Source of the DNA: Owenia fusiformis
Lineage: Eukaryota; Annelida; Polychaeta; Sabellida; Oweniidae
Length of the DNA stretch: 64,000 bases
Assembly (NCBI GenBank): GCA_903813345.2
Contig: CAIIXF020000001.1
Span: 23,983,915 to 24,047,914 of the forward strand
Reading direction: 5' to 3'
Position numbers and translations under genes: made by a program. This document shows positions 1-12,760 of this stretch, piece after piece; position 1 is the stretch's first letter, and each line of letters starts with the position of its first letter. The notes beneath the pieces were generated by a model, which did not search any database, had not been told where the DNA came from, and saw only the letters and a list, made by a program, of their open reading frames with translations.

Positions 1-590
1 TTTTGCTACACTAAAGTAAGGATATATTGGTTTTGTTCATGATGCAATTGGGTTGTAGGTAGCAATGGTTACAAGGACATTTCTAAGTTAGAAGGTTAGC
101 AAAAAGTAACCACACAGAGGTCAACACATTCTATGACATTCTATCCAGATTTGCATTGGTGGCAATAGATGGCAGGGTGCAATCACTAGGAAGGGCATTT
201 TTACTGAAAGGAGAGTTTTCAGTATATTTTTGTACTGAAAATGTACTGACTTTTTTTAAGTACAAAATTCAGTATATTTATATACTGAAAAATATACTTT
301 TCCAGTATAAAATGCAGTCATATGCCCTCCCCTAGTGAATGGCAAAGTCTATTTTGAAACCAAGTTGAAAGGTCCAACTGAAAATGAATGGATGGGACTG
401 AAATGTAAAATCTTAACATTGATCTTGCTTAATAATTTAAATGTTTATCATACATAAACTTAGTTGGGGAAACACTGGCTTAAAGGTCCAGTGAGCCATT
501 GTCCCATGTTAAAGTGCCAGGTGGTAACAATTCCCAAAGAGGCCTTCACAATTCATTATTATGTGTAACCTAGCAACTGATTCTTCATAC

Positions 591-3500
591 CTCTTCTCCA
601 TCTCCTTGCTGCATCTTCATGACATCTTTCTCAAAGTGAACCACCTCATCCAGCGTGCGAGGGATAAATACTTTCTTAAACACCTAAAAATCATAAAAAC
701 CTTTTTGATTATTTTATTCACTTTTGTGAAGATGTCTAACAAACATTTTGTGTCACCCCTGAAGAGAATTAATTTTTCAATGAAAAAGTTAGAACAATTT
801 ACACATTAAATAAAGCAATCAAACTCACAGTAAACTATGAACTGGAGAAACTGAATTCAGGAAAAACATAGTACATGTAACTTAAAACACTTTTAGATGG
901 AATTAAGGATGAATTTGCACTTCTAAAAAATGAACTTTTGGCAAAAATCATTCTGATCATTACCATGCTAGAACATGCCCAGATTCCTTGTACTGTATAG
1001 ATATTATCCCATCTCTAACTTGCAAGCACGCGTACCTAACCAACCAGGATTTGTATTGCTTTTTTTTGATCAATTTGTTATACAAAGACAGTGTTCCCAT
1101 AGCAACTTACCTCTTCATCTACAGCTTCCAGTGAAGTGACATCATCTGTAGATCTATTTGCAGACACTTCCATCATCTTCTCTAGATACGCATCTATGTT
1201 CTCCCCAGTTACTGTTGTATCAGTAACAAAATCAAACATTTCTTTCATAGTCATTGTACACACACCCTTCTTGCGGAAGAAATCTATAAGGAAAATGCCA
1301 AAAGTATAATTTAAAGTGTATAATTTAAATGCAGCATCCTTTAATTGGGTAAAAGACATGAAATGAGAGTGAGTGATTACATAGGCTCAATATGTGAGCC
1401 AAAAATTTCTATAGCAACAGGTAGAATGCATTTGAGCAATGTGAAAGCATTGTACCGCAACATTAACATATTGCTTTTTAACTCCATAAAATAGGTTTCG
1501 ATTTATATGTGATGTCAAAGAGAATTTGCTTCATATCAATACTGCTCTTTGTCAAATGATGACTGATTACCATAATGAAGACTATCATTATTGGTTTTAG
1601 ATGAATATGACAGTATTTTTGTAAATTGTGACAATGACCAAACACAATATGAAAATGCAATAATAAAATCAAATACAGAAATTCAAATCTAAATTTTTAA
1701 ACCATCAAAGCATAAGTAGAAATCGTCAATACAGGGTGTCCCAAAAAAAAGGAAACCAGCAATAGATTGCTTATTTCTCAAATATGAATAATGATAGGAA
1801 AATTTCACAGCTACCATCTGATAGATTATGATGTCCTCTTTCTTACGATACCAAGGTTGTCTATTTTCCTTCACGGATGACTGAGTTATAAGAGATTTAA
1901 GTGACCATGTCAGAAATGAGTTTGTACCACTTTCAGCCAAGTCAATTTCACCATCATTACAAAGTGATAAGTAACAACAAACATAAGGATATCACTCTTT
2001 TACTCATTTATTCCAATTAAAATTACACATACCATATTTAACACCCCTTTTAAATCCCAATGTCCATTTAAAGTTGTTTTAACCCCAGTGTCCTTCAACA
2101 TGACCCCCATTCCTTTCAATGCAAATGTCTCCCCATGATCTCATAGCACGTACTGCATCCCCGATGATGTCTCTCTGTCCCCTAAAATCCTTCACTGCTG
2201 CGACAATCCTGGCCCTTAGATCATCAACGTCTCTTGGTGGTGTTGTGAAGACTTTACCCTTAAGATAACCCCAAAGGAAGAAGTCGCAGGGTGTCGGGTC
2301 TGGGGATCTTGGTGGCCACTCAATCGCGTGGTTCAAGCATTCACTCTTCTGTTGAACAGCGCCCTTAATCTGTCCCGAACGATAATCCGACGATGAGGAG
2401 GAGCACTACGAATACTCTTTGATCTTGGGTCAGCTGCATGAACTTGCTATGTTGAATGCTTGTTCAGAAATGTGTATTTCGAATAGGACATGGTCTTGCA
2501 TAGCCATTTTAATCCCTCATTGTTCAGCCATTCATGACAGAAAAAGTGGCACAAACCAATTTCTGACATGGTCACTTAAATCTCTTAGAACTCAGTCATC
2601 CGTGAAGAAAAATAAACACCTTTGGTATCATAAGAAAAGGGACATCATAACCTATCAGATGGTAGCTGTGAAATTTTCCTATTATTATTCATATTTGAGA
2701 AATAAGCAATCTATTGCTGGTTTCCTTTTTTTTGGGACACACTGTATATGTAAACCTGAAAATAAGCTATGACTGAATCTCTGGTCATTCTTTACCTGTT
2801 ATATTAGTACAGTCTTTACGTAAGAACTCCAGAGCATGTGGGTGGTCATGTTCCACAGACTGGGACACATCTATGATGTAAGCCTGGCCTTCATGGTATC
2901 TACACTCAACAATAGAATACAACTCAATAAACAATAAACAATATTTCTGACTATCAAACATCATATGCAAGGTTATGTTCATAAATAGCACGACTTAGAT
3001 GGTTTGGGACACTTTCAGATGGTATCCGCTATCCAGCGACTGGGTGTGCTCAACAAAAAGTATTTTATTTCATTTATCAACAATATCTTAATATGCAGAT
3101 TTTAAAATATGAGGGAAACAAGGAATTTACATGACATAATGTCACCACTTGGTCAATTATTGTAAAAGTGTCAAGATTTGAAAATATTGTAGCAACAATG
3201 ACATGTTACTACTTATTGGTGTTTATTATGTGAATTATGGAAGAAAATTATTTTGAGACTTACAGCATGTTGAACTCACTAAGATCTGCATGGACTAGTT
3301 TACTGACATGGAAAAGATTCCGCACCATGTGAATACACTGCAGATATAGTTCTCTGGCTTTAGAATCACTGAGTTCTGCATCTTTTAACTTAGGAGCAGG
3401 CCTGAAAAAAAGATCACAATAAATCTAGAACATAAGTGATCTTAATTTATATATTTATTTAAACAAAGCAAGTTGCATTTTGAACCCATTTTGAACTAAA

Positions 3501-6500
3501 ATGAAAATATAAACAATTGAGGAAGAAATTAATTTGAAGATATTTTTCATATTGTACATTCATTTGCTGACATTGGAAAGTTATATGGTGACATAATACC
3601 ATTTATATTGAATATTTACCAAGAATTGATAATAATTACAGACATATTTTACATAATACCTTATACATAATATATGTTGATAATAAAGCATGTGGCACAC
3701 TTACCAGCCCTTGTTGCCCAGGAAGTCCATCACAAGGACATGACTGCGTAGCATAACTGGCTCTGGACAGGGGATACCTGCTTGGTAGATTCTGTAATTA
3801 CAATGGATAATAATTATGCATTAAGAATAATACACACAAAAAAAGGCATACACTGTGATGAAAAAATTGCAGTTAAAATGAGTCTTGATTTTTTTCGAGC
3901 TCTGGTATTTCGAGAAGATAAGGTCGTTGTCAAATCGTTTTGATATTGCAAGTTTTAGATCTTTATTAAAGATGGGACTTACAGAGACCCAATATCATCT
4001 ATATTTATGTCATGTAACTGGTATTAGGTTAATAAGAGAATGGGAAGAATTAAATGTAGCTCAAATATTATATTAGGGCATGTTTCCTTTGTATTTCACC
4101 AAGCCTTTTTTTAGATAAAGTTATTTGTAAAGGTTTTGATTTAAGGAATTTAAAGGGTCAATAAATGAGAATAAATGAAATAAGAATGGAATGCTCTTAA
4201 CACAATAAAAGTTAACAGCTTGCAAAAAGGACATACATTTTCTACAAACCACTTGACTATGATATAATGGATTTGAAATAGAATACTTAATTGATAGAAG
4301 TAATTTACATGTATGTGAAGTGTCACAAATCATATATAAGTAGTGAACAGTACAATTATAACAAATGCCATTGTGACATTAACATTTCTTTCGTGGAAAC
4401 AGAATTATATTATAAGAACCAAACATTACAATAAATTGTTGGAGGTCTTGCATGAGATCCTTTTATCAATTGAGGTTACGGTTACGGCTAGCATACAAGA
4501 AACAAGTGCATTATATTACCCATAATTCATTGACCCACATGCCTAAATTCTTTCCATATAAGGCCATATGAGGATTTTGAACACTATCACCATGAAAGAA
4601 TCAAATTACCATGAGAAACTTTTTTATGAGGTCAATATTTTGACCTGCATAAGAAAAAGTGAATTCTAATAGAATGTCTACCTATATGAGGACTATCATT
4701 CCGGTTGACCCAAAATGTACTTATCAATAATATGTTTTTTCTGTTTAAGTACACTTCACAATAACTGTTAGTTGTCTGTTTAATAATCAACCAATATTGT
4801 TCTTTATGGCATTTAGAATAGTCAGTTAGTCTAATAAGTGTAATACATCAAAGTAAAGATTGTATGTTGTCATAAATAAAAGATAAAAAAAGTTACTAGA
4901 TCCTACATACCCCGAGGGAATACTATCATTGCATTTTTATAGCACAAAAATGGCACTTTCCAAGATATTAGACTTCATGAAATGTTCAGATGGAATGGAG
5001 GATTATGATTCAGTGATATGTGATAATTGTGAAACAAATCCTGCGATAAAGAGATGCTCCAATTGTACATCAACATTCTGTGAAAAATGCAAACAAGCAC
5101 ACGACAAGATGAAAGTGAACAAAACGCATAAATGGATTGAAGTTGATGAAATACCGAATAATGTAGCTCCAATACAAAGCAATCCTGCATTTGAACCTGA
5201 AGAAGTAAAGAAAAAAGATCCCAAGCTCAACTGTGATAAACACAAAGATCACACAATAAAATACTTTTGTGTTGATGATGAAGAGGCAATATGTGAAGCA
5301 TGCTGCAACACTGACCATAGCTTACACAAGAAGATTACAATTGAGGAACAATCACTGACAGCCAAGAAAATGGCTGATGAGCTGAATAATTCTGGAAAAG
5401 CAAGAATCAAGGCATTGGACAAAAGCATCTGCAACTTAAAGCAGCATAAAGCTGAAGTCCAGAATGAGCAGTTTAAGGTGAATAGCACTCTGAAAGATGA
5501 CAATCCAGTGGATATTGTCAGGCTTATCCCACATATGGAAGAATTGTTGGAGGAGTGGGCAGACAACAGTGCCATAGTAAAGGCTGGATGTTTCGGAGTG
5601 TACGACTATGTACAAGTAATTCCAAATGAAAATGATAATACAGGTGAACTGTATATGGATATGAAAAAAGGCATGAAGTATGTGAAAATGTCTAAACCAT
5701 CTAGCAAAAGACACCTTAAACCTGATGGCACAAGTGCTAAAGAACAGACAAAAACAAACGAGGACATAAAAGTATGTGATGAATCTGGTCATGAACCACA
5801 ACTGTATGCAAATGTCTCTATACCAACTAGCCCACCTTCTAAGGACACAAAAGATGATGAGCAGGTAATGAAAACACCAAAGCCAACACCACGAGAATCC
5901 CCTAATAAGCCACAAAACCAACAAGATGATCCTGTACCTTTAGATAAGGAAGTAAGCGACGGAGTAAGGGAATGTGAAGCTAATTAATAACAATTCTGGT
6001 AAATAGCCAACTGACACTTCAGATATGTATGAAATTGAATCATTGGGTGAATATGCTATGAAAATATGGAAATTCAGTGTGCGATATGAAGTGATCAAAT
6101 GAGAGGCATATTTTGATAATAAAATTATATCAATGCTAAAATATTATTCAAAACACATTAAGTTAAAATTTCGAAAGATAAAACTACATATACATTTATT
6201 ATTCATTGCCAATCATTGGTAATCAAAATTGGGTCTTTTTAACTGTTATTGTCAAGGGTTACTAAAGACTAAAAATGCACCAATTTAGACTAGAATGTGT
6301 ATTCTCTGGTTTTGGACAATAATAATGTGTTACATTTTGGAGCATTTCTGGGGACTTTAACAAAATGCTAGTACCAGTCCTATTACTTTTGGGACACCCT
6401 GTATTCATATTCTCAGAAACCTACTAGTATATGGTTCTTTAAGTTATAATTCTAAGAAATATTTAATTGTACATAAAATGTTATGTATGGCCAAAGCGCC

Positions 6501-9500
6501 AAATACGTGATCGCGACAATATGATCTACTGCAAATAAATGTTGCTATTTATGACTTGTATATAAACACACTCTCTATTTCAAGTGTTTTTGAAGCTGAC
6601 ATTGTCAGAAGTGAGTTGTAAAACCATCAGATCAAAACCACTGTTTTAGAAGAAACGAGGTCATTCTGACTCCAATGTACTTGACATGTTCAATTGAGCA
6701 CATTGAGGTAAATATTTTGAATTCCGAGGAGCACAAATCTAATGCCTTGGTCACATTTGCTCCGATTTTCACAAAGGCGCCCGGCCGATTGAGTATTTTG
6801 TTCAAAATTGAATACAATGTCGAAAAAACACTCAATCGGCTGGGCGCCGGGTGATGGATCGGAGCAAATGTGACCCAGGCATAAATGTCAACAATATCAT
6901 TGCTGTACACATTCATGGTTTCAATATTCTTCGGTCATTTCAGGCATAATGTTTGACCAAAACAAAACAGAATTAACTTGGTAAATTGTGTAACATTAAT
7001 TGAATTGAGCCAATCTCTTACCTTGTTAGATTCCTCATCTCTTTCTCAGCCCAAGTGCGAACCATCTTCCTTGGGTTGTGTTTACAGTAACCATGTCTGA
7101 ACCTGAACTCTCCAGTCACGTACTTATCTCTGTCCTTGAACACCATGATGGACGTCTTGTACACCTACAAGAATGGTAAACACTTTGGATGGCATAGCCT
7201 ATATACATGTAAATAAAATAATATGGAAAGAAAATGAAAATGAAAACATTTGCATACAATTTGTTTTGATATGTACATCATACATTGAATTTTGTTGGAT
7301 ATAATAAATATCTATTATTATTAGTACGTTTATCAAAGTCATATTCGTGAAAGACAATTTTGAAAGACATTGGGATTTTTGTCAGAGCATATACAAGAGA
7401 GGTTAAGCTGGCACTGCTTCAAAGAACACGAACACTAAAATATATGAAACTATGGTCCCCAAAGGAACTACTTTTACCATTTAGGTTTAAAGAACAAGGA
7501 AATAATTGTAACTAGATTCGTGTTAAAAGTAATTGAAAGGAAATATTTATCCCTGGGGGCCATATCATTACACATTTATATTCAAGTGTTTCCCATTTGT
7601 GTGTAACTTCACCTCTCTATCAATCACACTGCATCAATCGAAGAATCGATTTCCATATGGAAAAATGAGTGAACAAAAAACATAAAATAAATGTGCGGTT
7701 AACATTATTAATCCCAAAGCCTACCTTAATTGCTTTATCAATGCCATCTTTAGCAGTTGCATGGTACACGTTAGCCTCTTTGCCAGTGCTGATGCAGCCA
7801 TTCACCTGCGTTATGAGACCTCTATTGAGCATTTTGAAGAGGATCATCCTGGTACGTGGATCCATCACCTGCTCAACTGTTGCCCTGTCAGCCTTATCTT
7901 TCCCCCTGAACCTCTCAGAGTTGCTCTGTTTATCACTTTGTAGCAGGGAACTTACAGCACTTCCCTTCAACTTTGGACCTTCATAACGATCTACAATTTA
8001 TTGTATTGAGGTACAATTTAAATTATTTTGAAAAATCCTTTGATCATTGACTGGGTATGAGTCTTGTATGTACAATCACCAAAAGAAGAACAACCATAAG
8101 AGTGAAAACACAGAGAAAGTGCAGGTTATTATGGAATGACCCTAAGAAATCTCAAACAATAATCTAAAGAACAAAGAAACAATATCTTATCTAATAACTA
8201 CTTTAAGGTCTATTCTATTTCAAATGAAATGAACCAAGTAGGCTACAGGAGTCATCAACATATACATATATTGGTGTTAGTCTATGCATAAGATAATACT
8301 TGTTACATCAACAAATCTTGATGAAAGTGATATTAACTGAACCAATGTATGTAGAAATTACATAATTCAAAAATATGTAAACATTTAATAATTCAATACC
8401 TACCAACACTGATTTTATTGGCAAACTTTTTCAGTGACTTCTCACTTGGCTGAAACTGAGGTGTTTTTGTCTGCTGATTCGGCTGAAAATAACATAACAT
8501 TTTTTGCATTGTTTGATATTAATGATTTTGAATTTTTCCCAAATTTCAAAAAGGTTAGATACAAGGTAATATTCAAACTCAGTATGCATCGTGATATGTA
8601 ATGCTTCAATGTTGTGAATATCACTTATTAAATGTATGCATCGTGATATGTAATGCTTCAATGTTGTGAATATCACTTATTAAATGTATGCATCGTGATA
8701 TGTAATGCTTCGTAATAACGTTCTTAAGCCTTAGGAAGCCCTTCTATCAAATTTACCTGTGCTGAGTTGCCAACAGTTGCATTGTATCTTTTGGTGAAAT
8801 CCCTAGTATTTTCCTCCCAGTCATCGAGGATGTCTTCCTCAATTTCCTCACTGCTCCATCCTCGTTCATCCTCTATGCAAGGGTCCTGTTTTTCCTCAAC
8901 TACTTTTTGTTCTTTCACTTGTAATTCATATACTGCAACAGTGATTCAATACATCATAGATATGTGAGGTCAGCTTATGGTGACATGGGTAGATGAGTTG
9001 AAAGCAAGTTTCAAAAATGTCGCAATTCTAAAATATTTTTTGTGCCCTTTTGTGCGTTCTTATAAATAGGATAATTTGCCTCATTATATGTTGGTAAGAA
9101 AAAATGGAAAATACATGCAGAAGGAATGCTTTTACTGTCACCAATACTATAGCACTTTACCCCTAGTAAAACAGGGTGATCCAAAAAATGATAATTCAAA
9201 AAATAGTCTTTTTTGATCTCATACAGTGTATTTTTGTGTATAATGAATTCAATTCACTTTAAATACTTGTTATTCCTCTATAAATTTTGAATCTACATGT
9301 ACATACTTACATTTGCCTATTGTTTTAGATACATTTTGTGATATTTGACACCTGAAATAAAGAACACAGTGAATATTTATCATATGGTAGGCTCCTTTAG
9401 CAGTAAGACTAATCTGATAACATACAGGGTGTCAAAAAAAACAGGACCGTAAGAAAGTTAAATAACTCGGTTAGTTTTGCATATTTTGCCTAGAAATTTC

Positions 9501-10839
9501 AGAATTATTTAGTTCATTCAATGTGAATTTTGTTGTGAAAGTTTGATAATAATCTGCTTATTGAGTCAAAAATTACAGTTCCTAACAAAACATGCCTCAA
9601 ATGTGCACTTCTCTCTATGCACGATTCAATCCTGCGAACAAAGTTGTTGATGATCCTCCTACACTTTTCTTTTTGAATGGACAAGTTTATTTCAAGAACA
9701 ATTGCTACTGGGGCTTACATTCTCCTTATGAAGTGTTACAGTGTCTATTGCATTCTGAACAATTCACTGTCTGGGTGGCATTGAGCAAACATGGAATCAT
9801 CAGTCCTTTTTTATTCGAAGATGACTGGGGACTTGCTTTCCCATGAACAAGGACCAGCATATTCAAGTTCTGACTAAGTTTTGGAGGTCACTAAGCACCA
9901 GAAGGGGCATTTAAGGAGATAGGCATTGGTTTAAACAAGCCAATACCACCCCAACACTTCAAATGATACGCTGAAATGGTTTAAGCAATGCTTTGGTGAT
10001 CAGCTCATCTGTCGCAGAACTCATAACATATGGGCAGCTTATTCTCCAGATCTAAATCTCTCAGATTTTTATCTTTGGGGATTTCTCAAAGCCAATATGT
10101 ATACTGACAGGCCCCTAACAATCTTAAGAGGGCAATAACTACCCCAATTTGTACCATCCACATTGATGTGTATAGGTCAGGGTCATTAACAACTTTGTTC
10201 GCAGGATTCATTTGTGCATAGAGAGAAGAAGTGCCCATTTTGAGCATGTTTTGTAAGGTACTGTAGTTTTTGACACAATCGACAGATTATCATGAAACTT
10301 TCACAACAAAATTCTCATTGAATGAATTAAATAATTCTTAAATTTCAAGGGAAAATATCCAAAATTGACTGAATAATTCAACTTTCGTACGGTCCTGTTT
10401 TTTTTGAACACCCTGTAAATTACAGTATTGCAAATTTCATGAAGTAAAATGAGAAATACTCTATTCAGGAAAAAAACTGATAGTCACCTTAACTAAAATT
10501 TCATTTTAGGGATACATACAGTATCTGCTTCTATGGGATATTCTTTCTGTTGACATTTTTTGAAGAGACTAACCAACTATCCAAACACTAACCAATCATT
10601 TATTAGAATGAATTTTGAAATTCGACTTTTCAATTTTAATTCTCTCCTTTTAAATATTTTTTTAAAGAAAAATTTGACATGTGCTACCTCAAACCCCTTT
10701 TAAAAATAGTTCATGGCTCTTATATACTAAATACAGGACATTCAATGAGCATGTAACTGTAAGATTAATTATCTTACTCAGATTCATCATCAGCATCATC
10801 AAACTGTCCTTCAACTGGTAGATTTGTGGAAACCTCCAT
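591..10839 (-). CDS. RIOK1: RIO kinase 1 (atypical Ser/Thr kinase, ribosome maturation), C-terminus outside window
   Basis: RIOK1 is a cytoplasmic atypical kinase/ATPase that acts in late maturation of the 40S subunit. Eleven coding exons on the minus strand join in frame to 454 codons: 10839-10778, 9351-9311, 8932-8757, 8482-8404, 7990-7725, 7164-7022, 3791-3705, 3401-3264, 2899-2796, 1283-1111, 683-591. Visible motifs: the early GQFDDAD box (residues 11-17), [14 protein letters not shown]-loop [11 protein letters not shown] (about 188-198), catalytic HADLSEFN (about 319-326), metal-binding [15 protein letters not shown], and IPRTLDEV near the readable end. The start at 10839 was chosen because it puts GQFDDAD about 10 residues in, as in the known family. 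The acidic N-terminal region is shorter than in vertebrates. The family is about 550 residues long, so roughly 100 C-terminal residues lie left of position 591. All junctions are GT-AG. Family knowledge gives the function; the exon chain is seen. Confidence 0.94.
1732..2744. mobile_element. Tc1/mariner-superfamily element, about 1.0 kb, with 200-bp inverted repeats
   Basis: The element begins cagggtgtccc and ends gggacacactg, with TA on both sides (1730-1731 and 2745-2746), the target duplication of Tc1/mariner transposons. The terminal inverted repeats run for about 200 bp (1732-1936 and about 2540-2744) with scattered mismatches. Between them, on the minus strand, lies only the C-terminal third of a transposase. 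The element sits in the RIOK1 intron between exons 2899-2796 and 1283-1111. It is non-autonomous. Confidence 0.88.
2079..2336 (-). pseudogene. Transposase C-terminal fragment (mariner type)
   Basis: The 85-residue reading frame contains [20 protein letters not shown], the hallmark C-terminal catalytic block of mariner-like DDE/D transposases (SPDxxPxDFxLWG, including the last catalytic acid). The helix-turn-helix DNA-binding region and the first two catalytic aspartates are missing. It is an inactive remnant inside the TA-flanked element. Confidence 0.82.
4929..5987 (+). CDS. Two-B-box zinc-finger protein (TRIM-like, no RING), intronless
   Basis: This 352-codon single-exon gene lies antisense inside the RIOK1 intron between exons 7164-7022 and 3791-3705. 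The alternative start at 4950 (MALSKILDF) is equally plausible. Seen: a B-box1-type zinc finger at residues 31-65 (CDNC, CSNC, CEKC and two His), a B-box2 at about 98-131 (CDKH, C-x2-D, CEAC and two His), then a charged helical stretch at about 135-190 compatible with a coiled coil. The tail is Pro/Ser/Lys-rich with two YxxM motifs (YMDM, YVKM) and further Tyr motifs (YDYV, YANV). There is no RING upstream and no NHL, B30.2 or filamin domain downstream. TRIM B-box/coiled-coil modules act in oligomerisation; without RING, E3 activity is not expected. An adaptor role is inference. Confidence 0.8.
   Translation: MHFYSTKMALSKILDFMKCSDGMEDYDSVICDNCETNPAIKRCSNCTSTFCEKCKQAHDKMKVNKTHKWIEVDEIPNNVAPIQSNPAFEPEEVKKKDPKLNCDKHKDHTIKYFCVDDEEAICEACCNTDHSLHKKITIEEQSLTAKKMADELNNSGKARIKALDKSICNLKQHKAEVQNEQFKVNSTLKDDNPVDIVRLIPHMEELLEEWADNSAIVKAGCFGVYDYVQVIPNENDNTGELYMDMKKGMKYVKMSKPSSKRHLKPDGTSAKEQTKTNEDIKVCDESGHEPQLYANVSIPTSPPSKDTKDDEQVMKTPKPTPRESPNKPQNQQDDPVPLDKEVSDGVRECEAN
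6118..6123 (+). terminator. AATAAA polyadenylation signal for the B-box gene
   Basis: AATAAA lies about 130 bases after the B-box stop codon, in AT-rich DNA. No better hexamer lies closer. Confidence 0.5.
6391..6402. repeat. Solitary Tc1/mariner-type terminal fragment
   Basis: gggacaccctgta matches the ends of the mariner-type elements elsewhere in this window, but no partner end is visible upstream. It is probably the relic of a deleted copy. Confidence 0.4.
6744..6880. repeat. Palindromic MITE with GC-rich arms
   Basis: Two arms of about 50 bp (gcct-tggtcacatttgctc... and its reverse complement ending gtgacccaggc) surround about 40 bp. The arms include cggccgattgagt and a gcgcccgg core, conspicuously GC-rich in this AT-rich intron. 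The palindrome would form a strong hairpin. It lies in a RIOK1 intron upstream of exon 7164-7022. There is no coding capacity. Confidence 0.7.
8585..8711. repeat. 52-bp tandem repeat, 2.4 copies
   Basis: The unit begins tgcatcgtgatatgtaatgc and recurs at 8585, 8637 and 8689 almost without change, inside the RIOK1 intron 8483-8756. The near-identity implies recent duplication. Confidence 0.85.
9425..10415 (+). mobile_element. Second Tc1/mariner-superfamily element, decayed
   Basis: The termini cagggtgtc and gaacaccctg are flanked by TA (9423-9424 and 10416-10417). Inverted repeats of about 230 bp (9425-9660 and 10190-10415) include the start of the internal coding region. The inner part encodes broken transposase: WGLHSPYE and [20 protein letters not shown] at 9592-9846, then [16 protein letters not shown] near 10,055-10,105 after frame breaks. 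Its termini are of the same type as those of the 1732-2744 element, but the sequence differs, so it is a distinct family. It lies in the RIOK1 intron between exons 10839-10778 and 9351-9311. Confidence 0.85.
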
Positions 10840-12760
10840 TTTCCTGATCCCAATCACTGACTGCACTACTATTTTGTTGTTCAATATTCTAAGCCTGAAA
10901 ATAATATTATCTTGATTAAATCCTATCTTCTTGTTTTCAGTCTAATGACGTACTATGTGATTTGGGGCGAGAAATACCTGGGAGGGACGTCCAGTTTGTG
11001 TTCTATAGCATTTTTCAAAATGTCTGCTAAATAATCAGTAAGTACCGACATTGACCAACGATAATACAGACACCCCTTTTCACTTCAGTTCTGAGCACTA
11101 AACCCCTCTACTTAAAATTACACAACTGCCGCTGGATTCTGCATTTGTAGGCCTAGATAGTTATAGGGTATAATGTGCAGTAAATCTGTGGCCTTTGGTA
11201 ATTTAGGGAGTTTCAGCATGTTAATTTTGGAGGACTAAAACACCATACTGTATGACACAAAAACATCAACATAGAGCTTAGAGGTCACACTGTTGATTTA
11301 CCTGATTACGAACATAGGCCCAGGGAAGAGTATTGGCAAGTTGAATCTAAAAAACAGGTTGATAACCCTGAATGAGACCACTTTTTCAAATGGCAATTTC
11401 AACAATATTTATTTATTATTTTCGAAAAAACAATGGGGAGATGATAGAAAATTGATAATTTTCAATTCTTACCTATGAATTTTCAAATATTTACGGTATA
11501 TTTTACGCCCGTTCTTATAGAAAAAATCGAATTATAATAAAATATTTTACGGTAGATTTTGGTAAAGTTACAGCAGATTTTTTACGGTCGTTTTTACAGT
11601 AAAAAACGGTAATTTTTTATGGTATTCAAAATATTTCGAGACATACAAATTTTTTTCAACTTTGATATCGTCTAGAACACTTCGAGACAACAAAAATATC
11701 AAAAATTGTTGGATGGTTTATCACTTAAATTTTTTGCAAGCCTTGGTCAAAGAAAAACTGCGAAAAAAGCACTCATTTTCACTTTAGAATCACCTATTAT
11801 CGCCCAAATGGCTATATGTTGTCAAGGTCGCCATGTTAAAAGTAAAATTACGGAGCTAGATCTGCTCTTCAGACAATGTTTGATAGCTTTCCTTTACCAT
11901 GGAACAAAGATCTTTGCACTGGCAACACTGGTATGCCCATTTCCATGAGATAATGCACGTGAAAGAGGAACAGTGTCTTTAAATGTCATCAAAACTTTTT
12001 CGCACTACTTTTGGTGTAATAATACCATCTGATTGATTGTTGGTGTAAACAGTGAGTCGGGATTCTCGGGATTTGGGCTTTAGGATACGATTTTACACTG
12101 AACGAGATGTAGCGACGCAGTTGTGAAACAAAAATGGCAAACAGCTTGTGAACTTCTAGTATTTTATCTATAAAGGTAGAGTATACCATTGATAGTGCTG
12201 ACTTTGAGGTCAGGTACATATGTTTTTATTTTTTCATATAATGCTGCAATGTGGTCCTTCAATTGCTGATTACAGAGACATATAAGTATAATGTCTGCTG
12301 ACAAGCACAGGAACCTGTATCAACACCTGATTGATCTCCAAACCTGAAATGATGAGCTTCTATTCTTTATAAGGTCTATATAGTCTAGTCTAGGGTATCA
12401 TTCTTCCAGGTTGGGCCACCAATGGATGTCAGGTGTTGATACAAGTTCCTGTGATTACCACAACTAAAATATTTTTATTTTCATTTTATTCTGATTGACT
12501 CACTGACTGTGCACCGTCCACAAAACCACAATCTTCTTGTCAAACAAACAAAATAAATCCACTTAGATCAATCTTTAACTTACCCTCGATGAAGGAGACG
12601 CAATATATGAACACGTTCTGCTCGTCGAGTACTTCTTTAGGCTAGAAAATGTTGATAAACAACTCGAAATTTCACAACTTTACGAAACATGCTAACCGGA
12701 TGTAAACTCTGAACAAATGCGCAGGTTATTTTGCGCACAATGACATCACTTCCGTTATTG
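10840..12760 (-). promoter_or_regulatory. RIOK1 5' UTR exons, intron 1 and probable promoter
   Basis: The first coding exon continues upstream of its ATG to a splice acceptor at 10894/10895. A donor with consensus GAGG|gtaagtt at 12584 marks the 3' end of an upstream non-coding exon that begins somewhere before about 12,720. That exon carries a short upstream ORF that ends before the junction. Just outside lies cacttccg (12747-12754), which on the gene's strand is the ETS-type core CGGAAGTG. It sits beside a CRE-like TGACATCA and a second ETS-like accggatgt at 12695-12703. These motifs are typical of TATA-less housekeeping promoters. The transcription start itself is inferred. Confidence 0.5.
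12306..12453. repeat. Short foldback (26-bp arms)
   Basis: The two ends, cacaggaacctgtatcaaca and its near-perfect reverse complement, enclose about 95 bp. The element lies in RIOK1 intron 1. It is too short to classify and looks like a foldback MITE. Confidence 0.55.

Noticed and set aside
5003-5924. Several minus-strand frames opposite the B-box gene
   Set aside because: They are shadows; only the plus frame shows zinc-finger spacing.
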